The notes beneath the pieces are model-generated. The model was not told the origin of the DNA. It ran no database searches and saw only the letters and a list, made by a program, of their open reading frames with translations. A DNA stretch of 64,000 bases from Actinomadura sp. K4S16 (GTDB taxonomy: Bacteria > Actinomycetota > Actinomycetes > Streptosporangiales > Streptosporangiaceae), in contig NZ_BDDE01000018.1 of assembly GCF_008327685.1 (NCBI RefSeq), positions 310,001 through 374,000 on the forward strand. Reading direction: 5' to 3'. The position numbers were made by a program, and so were the translations under genes. Positions 8,765-16,401 of the stretch are shown here, piece by piece. Numbering within the stretch: the stretch's first letter is position 1; each line of letters begins with the position of its first letter.

Positions 8765-9511
8765 TCATTCCACTGGCAGGACGTACTCCGCCTCGTAGCG
8801 GTCTGTGGGGACGATGATGTCGGCCGTCTCCACCGGCCGCTCCGCCGTGCGGTAGGTCCGCCGGATCACCAGCACCACCGACCCGAGCGGCTCGTCGAGC
8901 AGCTCGGCCTCCGACTGCAGCACCGGGCGCGCCGTCACGATCTCTTGCACCGACTCGATGTGCTGCCCGATCGTCCGCATCCGCGCGACCACTCCAGCGC
9001 CGGCGTGCGGACCTTCCTCCGGGAACATGATCGGCGTGTCACCGGTGAGGGCGAGCGGTTCCCAGCTCGTCGACAGCATCACGGGTCGCCCGTCGGCCAG
9101 GAAGGTGTACCGGCTCGTCATGACTGCGTTGCCTGCCTGGATGGCCAGCCGCTCGGCGACGGCCTGACTCGCGGAGTCTGTCTCGGACGAGACGCGCCAC
9201 GTGCCTTCGCGGCCTTGCTTGGCCATCTCCGTGCGGAAAGGCGAGGTATCCCGGCCCGATGCGCCGTACCAGGAACGGGCGAGGCGCTTCAGTTCCGGCC
9301 TGCGTCGCACGTACGTCCCCGAGCCGGAGCGCGCTTCGAGGAAGCCCTCTGAGATCAGCAGCCGGACCGCGCCGATCGCGACCTGGTCGGACACCTCGTA
9401 CCGCTCACGGATCTGGGCCCGCGACAGGACCCGCTCGCCCGGCGCGAGCCGACCGTCGATGATCTGCTGCCGTAGATCGTCGGCTATGCGCTGGTAGGCG
9501 GGCTGTGTCAC
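8765..9511 (-). CDS. GntR-family regulator with UTRA ligand domain (HutC type)
   Basis: A 248-residue repressor: winged-helix domain at residues 1-70 (YQRIADDLRQQIIDGRLAPG, then SDQVAIGAVRLLISEGFLE) and a UTRA effector domain from about 95 (SRYTFLADGRPVMLSTSWEP, then VLVIRRTYRTAERPVETADI). The GTG is preceded by GGAGG at ideal spacing; the frame stays open upstream without family similarity. It is divergent from an ATP-binding protein, and the shared spacer holds a 14-bp perfect inverted repeat. It probably controls itself and the divergent pair. The effector is unknown. Confidence 0.88.
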   Translation of the reverse strand: MTQPAYQRIADDLRQQIIDGRLAPGERVLSRAQIRERYEVSDQVAIGAVRLLISEGFLEARSGSGTYVRRRPELKRLARSWYGASGRDTSPFRTEMAKQGREGTWRVSSETDSASQAVAERLAIQAGNAVMTSRYTFLADGRPVMLSTSWEPLALTGDTPIMFPEEGPHAGAGVVARMRTIGQHIESVQEIVTARPVLQSEAELLDEPLGSVVLVIRRTYRTAERPVETADIIVPTDRYEAEYVLPVE

Positions 9512-9554
9512 GACGCCTCCGATTGCCGGATGTGAATGCTCGGACACAGCTTGA

Positions 9555-9607
9555 CAACCTGTGCGCACCGCTTGCAAGCTGTGCGCACAGGTTGAACTTG
9601 TGTTCAA
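9555..9607. promoter_or_regulatory. Large inverted-repeat operator between divergent genes
   Basis: CAACCTGTGCGCAC (9555-9568) and its exact reverse complement GTGCGCACAGGTTG (9581-9594) surround a 12-base centre that contains GCTTGCAAGC, itself palindromic. A second perfect palindrome, TTGAAC-TTGT-GTTCAA, follows at 9592-9607. This array is most simply the operator of the adjacent GntR protein. Confidence 0.7.
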
Positions 9608-9633
9608 GTGATCACAATCCGTAGGAGGTATCC

Positions 9634-10020
9634 ATGGAGTGGAGCCAGACCTACCCCGGCTGTACGTCCATGGTGCCGGCCGCCCGGGCCTTCGTGCGCG
9701 GGATGCTCAGCGGCTCCCCGCGCCAACACGACGCCGAACTCGTCACCGCCGAACTAGTCGCCAACTCGCTGCGCCACACCCCGAGCGGCGACGGCGGCGA
9801 GGTCACCGTCACCGTGACGGTCGCGCCCGGCCGCGCCCGGATCGCCGTCCAAGACTCCGGTGACGGCACGCGCTGGCAGCCTCTCCCGGGCATCCCGGCG
9901 GACGAGGATGACCACGGCCGCGGCCTGTTCATCGTCTACGCCCACGCCGACAAGATCGGGCACGACGCCGACAGCGATGGGCAGACCATGTGGGCCGAGC
10001 TGATCTGGAGCGAGCAGTGA
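9634..10020 (+). CDS. ATP-binding HATPase_c protein (anti-sigma/kinase-like)
   Basis: A 128-residue GHKL-fold ATPase of the RsbW/HATPase_c_2 type. It carries the N box (ELVTAELVANSLRHT, residues 36-50), the G1 box (IAVQDSGDG, near 70) and a G2-like glycine segment (DDHGRGLFIVYAHAD, near 91-105). GTAGGAGG precedes the ATG. Such short proteins in actinomycetes act as anti-sigma factors or orphan histidine-kinase-like ATPases. The partner cannot be deduced. It is divergent from the GntR gene and overlaps the next small gene at GTGA. Confidence 0.85.
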   Translation: MEWSQTYPGCTSMVPAARAFVRGMLSGSPRQHDAELVTAELVANSLRHTPSGDGGEVTVTVTVAPGRARIAVQDSGDGTRWQPLPGIPADEDDHGRGLFIVYAHADKIGHDADSDGQTMWAELIWSEQ

Positions 10021-10268
10021 GCCATGCAGCCGAGCTCAGGGGCGCGACGGACGACATAGTCGACCGGCTCGCGGAGTTGAGCGAGGAGTTCCCGAACTGG
10101 ACGATCAAGCTGGTCGGCTCGTTCGCCCCCTGCCAGGCAGTCCGGGACGGCGCGGAGCAGGTGATGTTGGGCGCGGGATCCTGCGCGGGCCTACGCGCTC
10201 TCCTGGAGGCGGCCGACGGGGTCACCGCCGGCATGGGGCACGGGCTAAAGCCGGAGGCCCGACGATGA
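10017..10268 (+). CDS. Small protein coupled to the ATP-binding protein
   Basis: An 83-residue protein beginning VSHAAELRGATDDIVDRLAEL, predicted mixed alpha/beta, with two cysteines and a central VGSFAPCQAV segment. I do not recognise the family. The GTG overlaps the upstream TGA by three bases, which argues for translational coupling and for a real gene. A start 27 bases earlier is possible but lies well inside the previous gene. It may be the functional partner of the ATPase. Confidence 0.6.
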   Translation: MSHAAELRGATDDIVDRLAELSEEFPNWTIKLVGSFAPCQAVRDGAEQVMLGAGSCAGLRALLEAADGVTAGMGHGLKPEARR

Positions 10269-10400
10269 TCACGGTGGGGCGGTCCGATGCGCGTCGACAC
10301 CGTCGGCGCGGCCGTCGCCATCACCGGTCTGCTCACGGCCCGGTCGTGTGCAGGGAGCTGACCTCGGAAAATCGGTTGCGGGGCGGCTTAGCGTGGAAGG

Positions 10401-11576
10401 GTGACCGAGATCAGGGACGTGCCCGAGGCCGATGCTCGCGACATGGTCGACTTCGCGGGGATGGTGTTTCACATCTCCATCGACGAGGGTGACAGCGATC
10501 GGAACGGGTGGCCGCTCACCCGGGCCGAGCGGATCGGCGCCTATGACGGCGACACTAGGGTCGGGCAGTTGGCGGCCATGCCGATGGGGCTCGCGGTACC
10601 GGGAGCGGTGCTCGACTGCTCGGCGATCACGTTCGTCGGGGTGCTGCCCACGCACCGGCGCCGCGGCATCCTGACGTCCATGATGGACCGGATGGACGCC
10701 GACGCCATCGCGGCGGGGCGTCCGGTGGCGGCGCTCTGGGCGTCGCAAGGCGCCATCTACGGCCGGTACGGGTTCGGGCAGGCCACGTGGGCGATCGACC
10801 TGGAGGTGGACACGTCGCGTCCGCTGGAGTTCCGGACGACCCCGGACGACCGGCCGCTGCGGCTCGTCGATGCCGCGTCCGCGCCTGAGGTGCTCGATCC
10901 CATCCACCGGCGCTCGCTTCGGCCGGGAGGGCTCGTGCGCGATCCCGACTGGTGGGCGCGGGCCATCCTGCGGCCGGTCGACCGGGACTCGCCCGGGTAC
11001 ACCGCGCCGCGCATCGTCGTCCACCCGGCGGGTTACGCGGTCTACCGGGTCCGCGAGGGGACGGTCAGGGTGGTCGACCTCGTCGCCGACACGCCTCAGG
11101 TGGAGGCCGCGCTCTGGGGGTTCCTGGCGTCGATCGACCTGACGTCCCGCGTCGAGGCGCTGGGCCGTCCGGTGGACGACCTGCTCCCGCACATGGTCGC
11201 CGACCCCGACCGGGTCACCGTCAAGAAGGAGTTCGGCGCCCTCTGGCTGCGGCTGATCGACGTGCCGGCCGCTCTGCACGCCCGTTCCTGGGCCACCGAG
11301 GACGCCTTCGTCCTGGAGGTGGAGGATTCGAGGATTCCGGCGAACGCGGGGCGCTGGCTGCTCAAGACCGGCGCGGCGCCTGTTTGCGAGCCGACCTCCG
11401 AGGCCCCGGACCTGAGTTTCAGCGCGGCCGACCTCGCGGCCGTCTATCTGGGCGGCCAGAGTCCGGTCACCCTGGCCCGGATCGGGGCCGTAGCCGAGCA
11501 CACGGCCGGTGCGGCCGCCCGGCTGGCGGCCGCCCTGGCCGTTCCTTTGGCGCCCTACATCAACGACGACTTCTGA
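10401..11576 (+). CDS. Eis-like GNAT-family N-acetyltransferase
   Basis: A 391-residue protein with the Eis architecture: an N-terminal GNAT domain with the acetyl-CoA loop VLPTHRRRGILTSMM (near residues 76-90), the conserved WASQGAIYGRYGFG, a second GNAT-like fold and a C-terminal SCP2-like domain. It ends in Phe, and in Eis the C-terminal Phe carboxylate acts in catalysis. Eis homologues acetylate aminoglycosides and other amines; the substrate here is unknown. A TAGCGT hexamer ends six bases before the GTG, so the mRNA may be leaderless. It converges on the DUF1906 gene with one base between the stops. Confidence 0.88.
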   Translation: MTEIRDVPEADARDMVDFAGMVFHISIDEGDSDRNGWPLTRAERIGAYDGDTRVGQLAAMPMGLAVPGAVLDCSAITFVGVLPTHRRRGILTSMMDRMDADAIAAGRPVAALWASQGAIYGRYGFGQATWAIDLEVDTSRPLEFRTTPDDRPLRLVDAASAPEVLDPIHRRSLRPGGLVRDPDWWARAILRPVDRDSPGYTAPRIVVHPAGYAVYRVREGTVRVVDLVADTPQVEAALWGFLASIDLTSRVEALGRPVDDLLPHMVADPDRVTVKKEFGALWLRLIDVPAALHARSWATEDAFVLEVEDSRIPANAGRWLLKTGAAPVCEPTSEAPDLSFSAADLAAVYLGGQSPVTLARIGAVAEHTAGAAARLAAALAVPLAPYINDDF

Positions 11577-11577
11577 G

Positions 11578-12609
11578 TCACCGCCAGAAGAAGACCTTGG
11601 CGCTGGCCTTGGAGATCGTCGCAGCGGCGGCGCCCTGGTGGAGCAGCTGGAAGCGGACGCGCTTGCCCGCCTCGACGGTGTCGGCGGCGAGGCCGTAGAC
11701 GAGGTTGGTGACGTCGCCGACGGAGATGTAGTCCTGGACGGGGCCGATCTGGTAGTCGGAGGCGTCGCCGTCCGCCACCTCGACCACCCTGGCCTGGATC
11801 AGCGTGCCCGCGGGGACGCCGCTCAGGGCCGCGCTCACCGACAGGCTGTAGCGGGCGGACCCGGTCAGCAGGCTGGGGCCGCCCGGGTCGTTGTGCTGGT
11901 GCTCCTTGTCGGAGTACTCCTTGCTCCAGGTGACCTCGGTCCACTTGCCGGGAGGCAGCTCCTGGTGGTCGCCACCGGTGCCGACGGACACGTAGTCGGG
12001 CATGTCGTCCTCTCCCTCGGGCGAGACGTCGACGCGCCACTGCCCGTAGTCGCTCTTGACGGCGCGGTCGTAGTCGACGCCGACGCCGTTGATCGTGTGG
12101 TCGTTGGAGTACTGCTGGAGCTGGGCGCGTGCGTCCCACCTGCCGCCCGACCACGCGTAGGTCTGCCACCCGAAGGTGATCTTCTTGGCGTCGAAGGCGC
12201 GCTTGACGGGGCCGTAGCCGCCGTAGAGGCCGACCCGGTCACGGCCGAGGACGCTCGCCGCGCCGTCCAGGTAGGCGTTGATCTCGTCCTGCTGGCCGGA
12301 GGCGGCGTCCCAGTCGGCGGCGAAGTAGATGGGACGGTCGTCCGGCATGCCGAGCGCCTTGGCCTGGGCGGCGGCGTCGCGGGCGTCGGTCGCGCCCGCC
12401 GACCGCCCGGCGAGCGGCCGCTTGGCCGTCGACTCCCAGACGACCACCAGCCAGATGCCCGCGGCGGACAGCTCGTCGGCCTCCTTGCGGGTCAGGTTCT
12501 TGCCGGTGGTGTCGTGCGACAGGTAGCGGCACGCGAACTTCGCCCCGGCGCGTTTCAGCGCGGACGCGCCGGGGCGGCCCCACGCGTAGTCGACGCCGAA
12601 GACAGCCAT
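11578..12609 (-). CDS. DUF1906 glycoside-hydrolase-like protein
   Basis: A 343-residue protein. Residues 1-200 form a DUF1906 domain (Rv2525c-like, TIM-barrel glycoside-hydrolase-like) with FGVDYAWGRPG at the N terminus, RPIYFAADWDA near 90 and LQQYSNDHTINGVGVDYDRA near 175. Acidic residues of these strands are the likely active-site equivalents. The C-terminal 130 residues form a beta-rich domain I cannot name. I see no signal peptide, although many family members are exported by Tat. GGAGCTGAC precedes the ATG. Enzymatic activity is unproven for most of the family. Confidence 0.85.
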   Translation of the reverse strand: MAVFGVDYAWGRPGASALKRAGAKFACRYLSHDTTGKNLTRKEADELSAAGIWLVVVWESTAKRPLAGRSAGATDARDAAAQAKALGMPDDRPIYFAADWDAASGQQDEINAYLDGAASVLGRDRVGLYGGYGPVKRAFDAKKITFGWQTYAWSGGRWDARAQLQQYSNDHTINGVGVDYDRAVKSDYGQWRVDVSPEGEDDMPDYVSVGTGGDHQELPPGKWTEVTWSKEYSDKEHQHNDPGGPSLLTGSARYSLSVSAALSGVPAGTLIQARVVEVADGDASDYQIGPVQDYISVGDVTNLVYGLAADTVEAGKRVRFQLLHQGAAAATISKASAKVFFWR

Positions 12610-12751
12610 GTCAGCTCCATGTGTCGGGGGTTGTCGGGTTCCTGGCGATTTAACAGCCTTTGCTCATAGGGCGCAGGGGTTTGCGGAGGTTGACCGTCCG
12701 TGAGCGCCGCCCGCGGCACGACCCCGGCCGGATCCGTACGAGGATGGGGGC

Positions 12752-13678
12752 ATGCGACTTCGAATCTTCACCGAGCCCCAGCAGGGGGCGACCTACGAGA
12801 CGCAGCTGGCCGTGGCCAAGGCCGCCGAGGACCTCGGCTTCGACGCGTTCTTCCGCTCGGACCACTTCGTCAAGATGGGCGACGTGAGCGGTGAGCCGGG
12901 CCCGACCGACTCGTGGATCACCCTGGGCGCGATAGCCCGGGAGACCAGCCGGATCAGGCTCGGCACGCTGGTGACGGCCGGGACGTTCCGGTACCCGGGG
13001 CCGCTGGCGATCTCGGTCGCGCAGGTCGACCAGATGAGCGGCGGACGGGTCGACCTCGGCCTCGGGACGGGGTGGTTCGAGGAGGAGCACACCGCGTACG
13101 GCATCCCGTTCCCGAGCCTGGGGGAGCGGTTCGAGCGGCTTGAGGAGCAGTTGCAGATCCTCGCCGGCCTGTGGGGGACGCCGGCCGGCGAGACCTTCTC
13201 CTTCAGCGGCGAGCACTACACCCTGACCGGGTCGCCCGCGCTGCCCAAGCCCGTGCGCCCCGGCGGTCCGCCGATCATCATCGGCGGGTTCGGGGCGAAG
13301 CGGACGCCGCGCCTCGCCGCCGCCTACGCCGACGAGTACAACGTGCCGTTCCACGGGGTCGAGGACACCGGCGGCGCGTTCGACCGCGTCCGCGCGGCGT
13401 GCGCCGAGGCGGGCCGGACCAAGCCGATCGTCTACTCGGCCGCGCAGGTCGTGTGCTGTGGACGGGACGAGGCGGAGGTGCGTCGCCGCGCCGAGGCCAT
13501 CGGGCGCGAGGTGCCCGAGCTGCGCGAGAACGGCCTCGCCGGCACCCCGCAGGAGCTGGTCGACAAGATCGGGAAGTTCGGCGAGCTGGGCGCGGAGTGC
13601 GTCTACCTGCAGGTCCTCGACATGCACGACCTGGAGCACCTGGAGCTGCTGGCCTCGGAGGTCCAGAGCAAGGTCTGA
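12752..13678 (+). CDS. LLM-class F420-dependent oxidoreductase
   Basis: A 308-residue luciferase-like TIM-barrel enzyme of the TIGR03560 type. It begins MRLRIFTEPQQGATYE and contains FFRSDHF, the flavin-contacting RLGTLVTAGTFRYPGPLAI (near 68-86) and DLGLGTGWFEEEH. These enzymes use coenzyme F420 (or FMN) to reduce or oxidise diverse metabolites; the substrate is unknown. GAGG lies at the expected distance before the ATG. It stands alone and ends in a strong hairpin. Confidence 0.9.
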   Translation: MRLRIFTEPQQGATYETQLAVAKAAEDLGFDAFFRSDHFVKMGDVSGEPGPTDSWITLGAIARETSRIRLGTLVTAGTFRYPGPLAISVAQVDQMSGGRVDLGLGTGWFEEEHTAYGIPFPSLGERFERLEEQLQILAGLWGTPAGETFSFSGEHYTLTGSPALPKPVRPGGPPIIIGGFGAKRTPRLAAAYADEYNVPFHGVEDTGGAFDRVRAACAEAGRTKPIVYSAAQVVCCGRDEAEVRRRAEAIGREVPELRENGLAGTPQELVDKIGKFGELGAECVYLQVLDMHDLEHLELLASEVQSKV

Positions 13679-13701
13679 CGGCACGCGGTACCTGACGGAA
13701 A

Positions 13702-13734
13702 GGGCCCGCGCTGGGGAATTCCCGGCGCGGGCCC
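13702..13734. terminator. Bidirectional terminator hairpin
   Basis: A perfect 10-bp stem GGGCCCGCGC/GCGCGGGCCC encloses an inner GGGAATTCCC palindrome. It lies between the convergent LLM oxidoreductase and MFS exporter genes. Confidence 0.7.
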
Positions 13735-13745
13735 GCTCGGTCACG

Positions 13746-15455
13746 TCAGGCGGCGGCCTCCTCCTCCGGCCGCGCGTGCATCGGGAGCAGGAACGTCACC
13801 AGGAACGTCAGGGCGAGCAGCCCGACCTCGACCCACAGCGTGATCTTCATGGCGTCGCCGAACCCGGTCCTGGCCGCGTGGCCGCCGGCCTCGGCGACCG
13901 CCTTCTGGACGGCGGGCGCCGACTGCGGTGCGGCGGCGACGGCGGCCTTCACGTCCTCTTCGAGCCGGTGGCAGGACGCGGGCACCGCGGCGGCGTCCTT
14001 GGCCGTCGCCCGGTCGTGGCCGCAGTCGCGCAGGCCGTCCACGACGCGCTCCTGCTGCGCGGCCGGAACGGACGCGGCGGCGAGGTCGCGGCGCAGGGCG
14101 GCGGCGCCGTCGTCCGCGGCCGATGCCACGTGCCCGCCGAGCAGCCCGAAGAAGACCGTGCCGAGGACGGCGGCGCCGAGCGCGGCTCCGAGTTGCTGGA
14201 CGGCGGTGAGCGTGCCGCCCGCCGAGCCGGTCTCCTCCGGCTCGACGCCCGCCAGCACGGTGTCGAAGAACGGCCCCATCAGCAGGCCCATGCCGAGCCC
14301 GGTGACGGTCAGGGAAGGGACGAGCTGCCAGGGGGTGACGTCGGTCCCGGCGTACTGGAGCGTGAAGTAGAGCCCGGCGATCCCGGCGGCCATGATGACG
14401 GCGCCCGCGTGGATCAGCTTGCGGCCGAGCCGCTGCACGGCCTGCATGACGCCGAACCCGATGACGATGCCGACCGACCAGGGGATCTGCGCGAGCCCGG
14501 CCTTCAGCGGGGAGTAGCCGAGCCCCAGCTGGAAGAACAGCGACAGCACCAGGCCGAGGCCGGCGACGCCGGAGAAGAACACGAGGCCGACGACGAGGCC
14601 GCCGGTGAAGCCGCGCTTGCGGAACAGGCTCGGCACGATCAGCGGGTCGCCGCCCGAGCGCTGCTTGCGGACCTCGTACCAGGCGAACACTCCCCAGACG
14701 ACCAGGGAGGCGGCCATCATGGCGAACGTCCAGGCGGGCCAGTCGTGCTCGCGGCCCTGGACGAGCGGGTAGACCAGCAGGCCGGCGCCGAGGGAGGCGA
14801 GGGCCGCGCCGGCGAGGTCGAGGCGGGACGCGTGCTCGGCGCGCCCGGCGGGCAGGAACCTCAGCCCGGCCAGCACGGCGGCGGCGCCCAGCGGCAGGTT
14901 GATCAGGAAGATCATCCGCCAGCCGGTGCCGAACAGGTCGGCGTCGACCAGCCAGCCGGCCAGCACCGGGCCGCCGACCGACGACAGCCCCATCACCGGC
15001 CCGAACATGGCGAACGCCGCGCCCATCTCCTTCTCCGAGAACATCTGCTTGATCATCCCGATGCCCTGCGGCAGCATCAGCGCGCCGAACAGGCCCTGCA
15101 TGCCGCGGGCGGCGATCAGCATCCCGGGCGAGACGGCGACGCCGCACAGCAGTGAGCCGACCGTGAAGCCGGCCGCGCCGACGAGGAACATCCGCTTGCG
15201 GCCGTAGAGGTCGCCGAGGCGCCCGCCGGTGATGAGCCCGACGGCCATGGCGAGGGTGTAGCCGGCGGCGAGCCACTGGATGGTGGCGGCCGACCCGCCG
15301 AGCTCGGCGCGGATCGTGGGGGCCGCGATGTTGGTGATCAAGGCGTCCAGCATGTCCATGACCTCGCCCGCGAGGATCACGAACAGGGCCGCCCAGCGCC
15401 AGCGGTAGCCGGCGTCCGCGGTGCCCCGGGAGGGGGAGGTGATCGTGTCGGTCAT
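13746..15455 (-). CDS. DHA2-family (EmrB/QacA-like) MFS drug exporter
   Basis: A 569-residue 14-TM multidrug exporter with motif A as GGRLGDLYGRKRMFL. Compared with the shorter exporter at 885-2360 it has an extra extracytoplasmic region of about 75 residues before the last membrane segment (about 455-530), rich in Ala and Asp with a Cys pair (DCGHDR and ASCHRL) that could form a disulfide. CCGGAG precedes the ATG. A TTGACA-17-TAGAAC promoter overlaid by three identical-type palindromes lies upstream, so the gene is probably tightly repressed. It is divergent from a TetR gene. Confidence 0.92.
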   Translation of the reverse strand: MTDTITSPSRGTADAGYRWRWAALFVILAGEVMDMLDALITNIAAPTIRAELGGSAATIQWLAAGYTLAMAVGLITGGRLGDLYGRKRMFLVGAAGFTVGSLLCGVAVSPGMLIAARGMQGLFGALMLPQGIGMIKQMFSEKEMGAAFAMFGPVMGLSSVGGPVLAGWLVDADLFGTGWRMIFLINLPLGAAAVLAGLRFLPAGRAEHASRLDLAGAALASLGAGLLVYPLVQGREHDWPAWTFAMMAASLVVWGVFAWYEVRKQRSGGDPLIVPSLFRKRGFTGGLVVGLVFFSGVAGLGLVLSLFFQLGLGYSPLKAGLAQIPWSVGIVIGFGVMQAVQRLGRKLIHAGAVIMAAGIAGLYFTLQYAGTDVTPWQLVPSLTVTGLGMGLLMGPFFDTVLAGVEPEETGSAGGTLTAVQQLGAALGAAVLGTVFFGLLGGHVASAADDGAAALRRDLAAASVPAAQQERVVDGLRDCGHDRATAKDAAAVPASCHRLEEDVKAAVAAAPQSAPAVQKAVAEAGGHAARTGFGDAMKITLWVEVGLLALTFLVTFLLPMHARPEEEAAA

Positions 15456-15470
15456 CGTGAACTCCGGGGG

Positions 15471-15526
15471 GAACAGTGTTCGTTGTCTGCGAACAACGTT
15501 CTATGGGCGAACGCTGTTCGTGTCAA
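15471..15526 (-). promoter_or_regulatory. Exporter promoter overlapped by three GAAC-N3-GTTC sites
   Basis: On the minus strand a perfect TTGACA -35 (15521-15526) is separated by 17 bases from TAGAAC (15498-15503). GAAC-N3-GTTC palindromes occur at 15471-15481, 15491-15501 and 15509-15519. One lies between the -35 and -10, one over the -10 and one downstream, which is the geometry of a repressed promoter. Confidence 0.7.
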
Positions 15527-15572
15527 GTACGATGTTCGTGTTCGAGGAATCCTCTCTGCAATAGAGAAGATA

Positions 15573-15589
15573 TATCGCGATTCGCGATA
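15573..15589 (+). promoter_or_regulatory. Palindromic operator of the TetR gene
   Basis: TATCGCGA-T-TCGCGATA is a perfect 17-bp palindrome 34 bp before the TetR start; a further half-site TATCGCGA follows at 15600-15607. TATCGCGA-type palindromes are commonly bound by TetR and PadR regulators. Autoregulation by the adjacent TetR protein is the simplest reading. Confidence 0.6.
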
Positions 15590-15623
15590 GTCAAGATGTA
15601 TCGCGAGATTGGGAGGTCCCGAC

Positions 15624-16388
15624 GTGGCTGGATCCGGCCGAGCCGCACGCCCGGACATGCCGACGCCGCCCGGACGCCGGCCGCGCAGGCCCGCGCCCGC
15701 CAGGCAGCCGCTCACGCAGGAGCTCATCGTCGACACGGCGATCCGCGTCCTGGACGCCGAGGGGCTGGAGGCGGTGACCATGCGCCGGGTCGCCCAGGAG
15801 CTCGGCACCGGACCGGCGTCCCTCTACGCGCACGTCTCGGGCAAGGAGGAGCTGCGCGAGCTGATGCTCGACCGGGTGGCGGCCGAGGTCCGGCTCCCCG
15901 TCCCGGACCCGGCGCGCTGGCAGGAGCAGCTGAAGGAGCTGGCGTCCGAGGTCCGCCGCGTCTACACCTCGCACCGCGACATCGCGATGGTGTCGATGGG
16001 CCTCATCCCCACCGGCCCCCACCTGCTGGACATCGCCGAAGCGCAGCTCGCTCTCATGCGCGCCGGGGGAGTCCCGAAGAGGATCGCCGCCATCGCCGTG
16101 GACACCCTCGGCATGTTCCTCGACGCCGACGCCATCGAGGACACGATCTACCACGCCAAGGCCCCCGCGGGGGCGGAGGACCCGTGGGCGCACTTCCACG
16201 CGTACATCGAGCAGATCCGGGAGTACTTCGCCGCCCTGCCCAAGGACCGCTACCCCACGATCTCCGAGATGGGGGAGGAGCTCACCTCGGAGGGCGGCGA
16301 CGAGCGCTTCGAGTTCGGCCTCGACCTGCTCATCCGGGGGATCGCCTCCTACATCGAGGAGCCGTCCCGCCCCGGGAAGGGCGGTTAG
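15624..16388 (+). CDS. TetR/AcrR-family regulator (TetR_C type)
   Basis: A 254-residue repressor. A Pro/Arg-rich N-terminal tail of about 30 residues precedes the helix-turn-helix domain (LIVDTAIRVLDAEGLEAVTM, then RRVAQELGTGPASLYAHVSG, residues about 36-80) and an all-alpha ligand domain. The RRVA...ASLYAHV helix is typical of the tetracycline-repressor branch. The GTG was chosen because GGGAGG lies seven bases upstream; a TTG five codons earlier lacks a ribosome site. It is divergent from the exporter and is the obvious candidate regulator, although the two sides of the spacer carry different palindromes. Confidence 0.85.
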   Translation: MAGSGRAARPDMPTPPGRRPRRPAPARQPLTQELIVDTAIRVLDAEGLEAVTMRRVAQELGTGPASLYAHVSGKEELRELMLDRVAAEVRLPVPDPARWQEQLKELASEVRRVYTSHRDIAMVSMGLIPTGPHLLDIAEAQLALMRAGGVPKRIAAIAVDTLGMFLDADAIEDTIYHAKAPAGAEDPWAHFHAYIEQIREYFAALPKDRYPTISEMGEELTSEGGDERFEFGLDLLIRGIASYIEEPSRPGKGG

Positions 16389-16401
16389 GCGAGCAGGACG
16401 G

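Noticed and set aside
15471..15519. GAAC-N3-GTTC sites as LexA (SOS) boxes
   Set aside because: The Gram-positive LexA box is GAAC-N4-GTTC. The spacer here is three in all three copies, and an efflux gene is not an expected SOS target.
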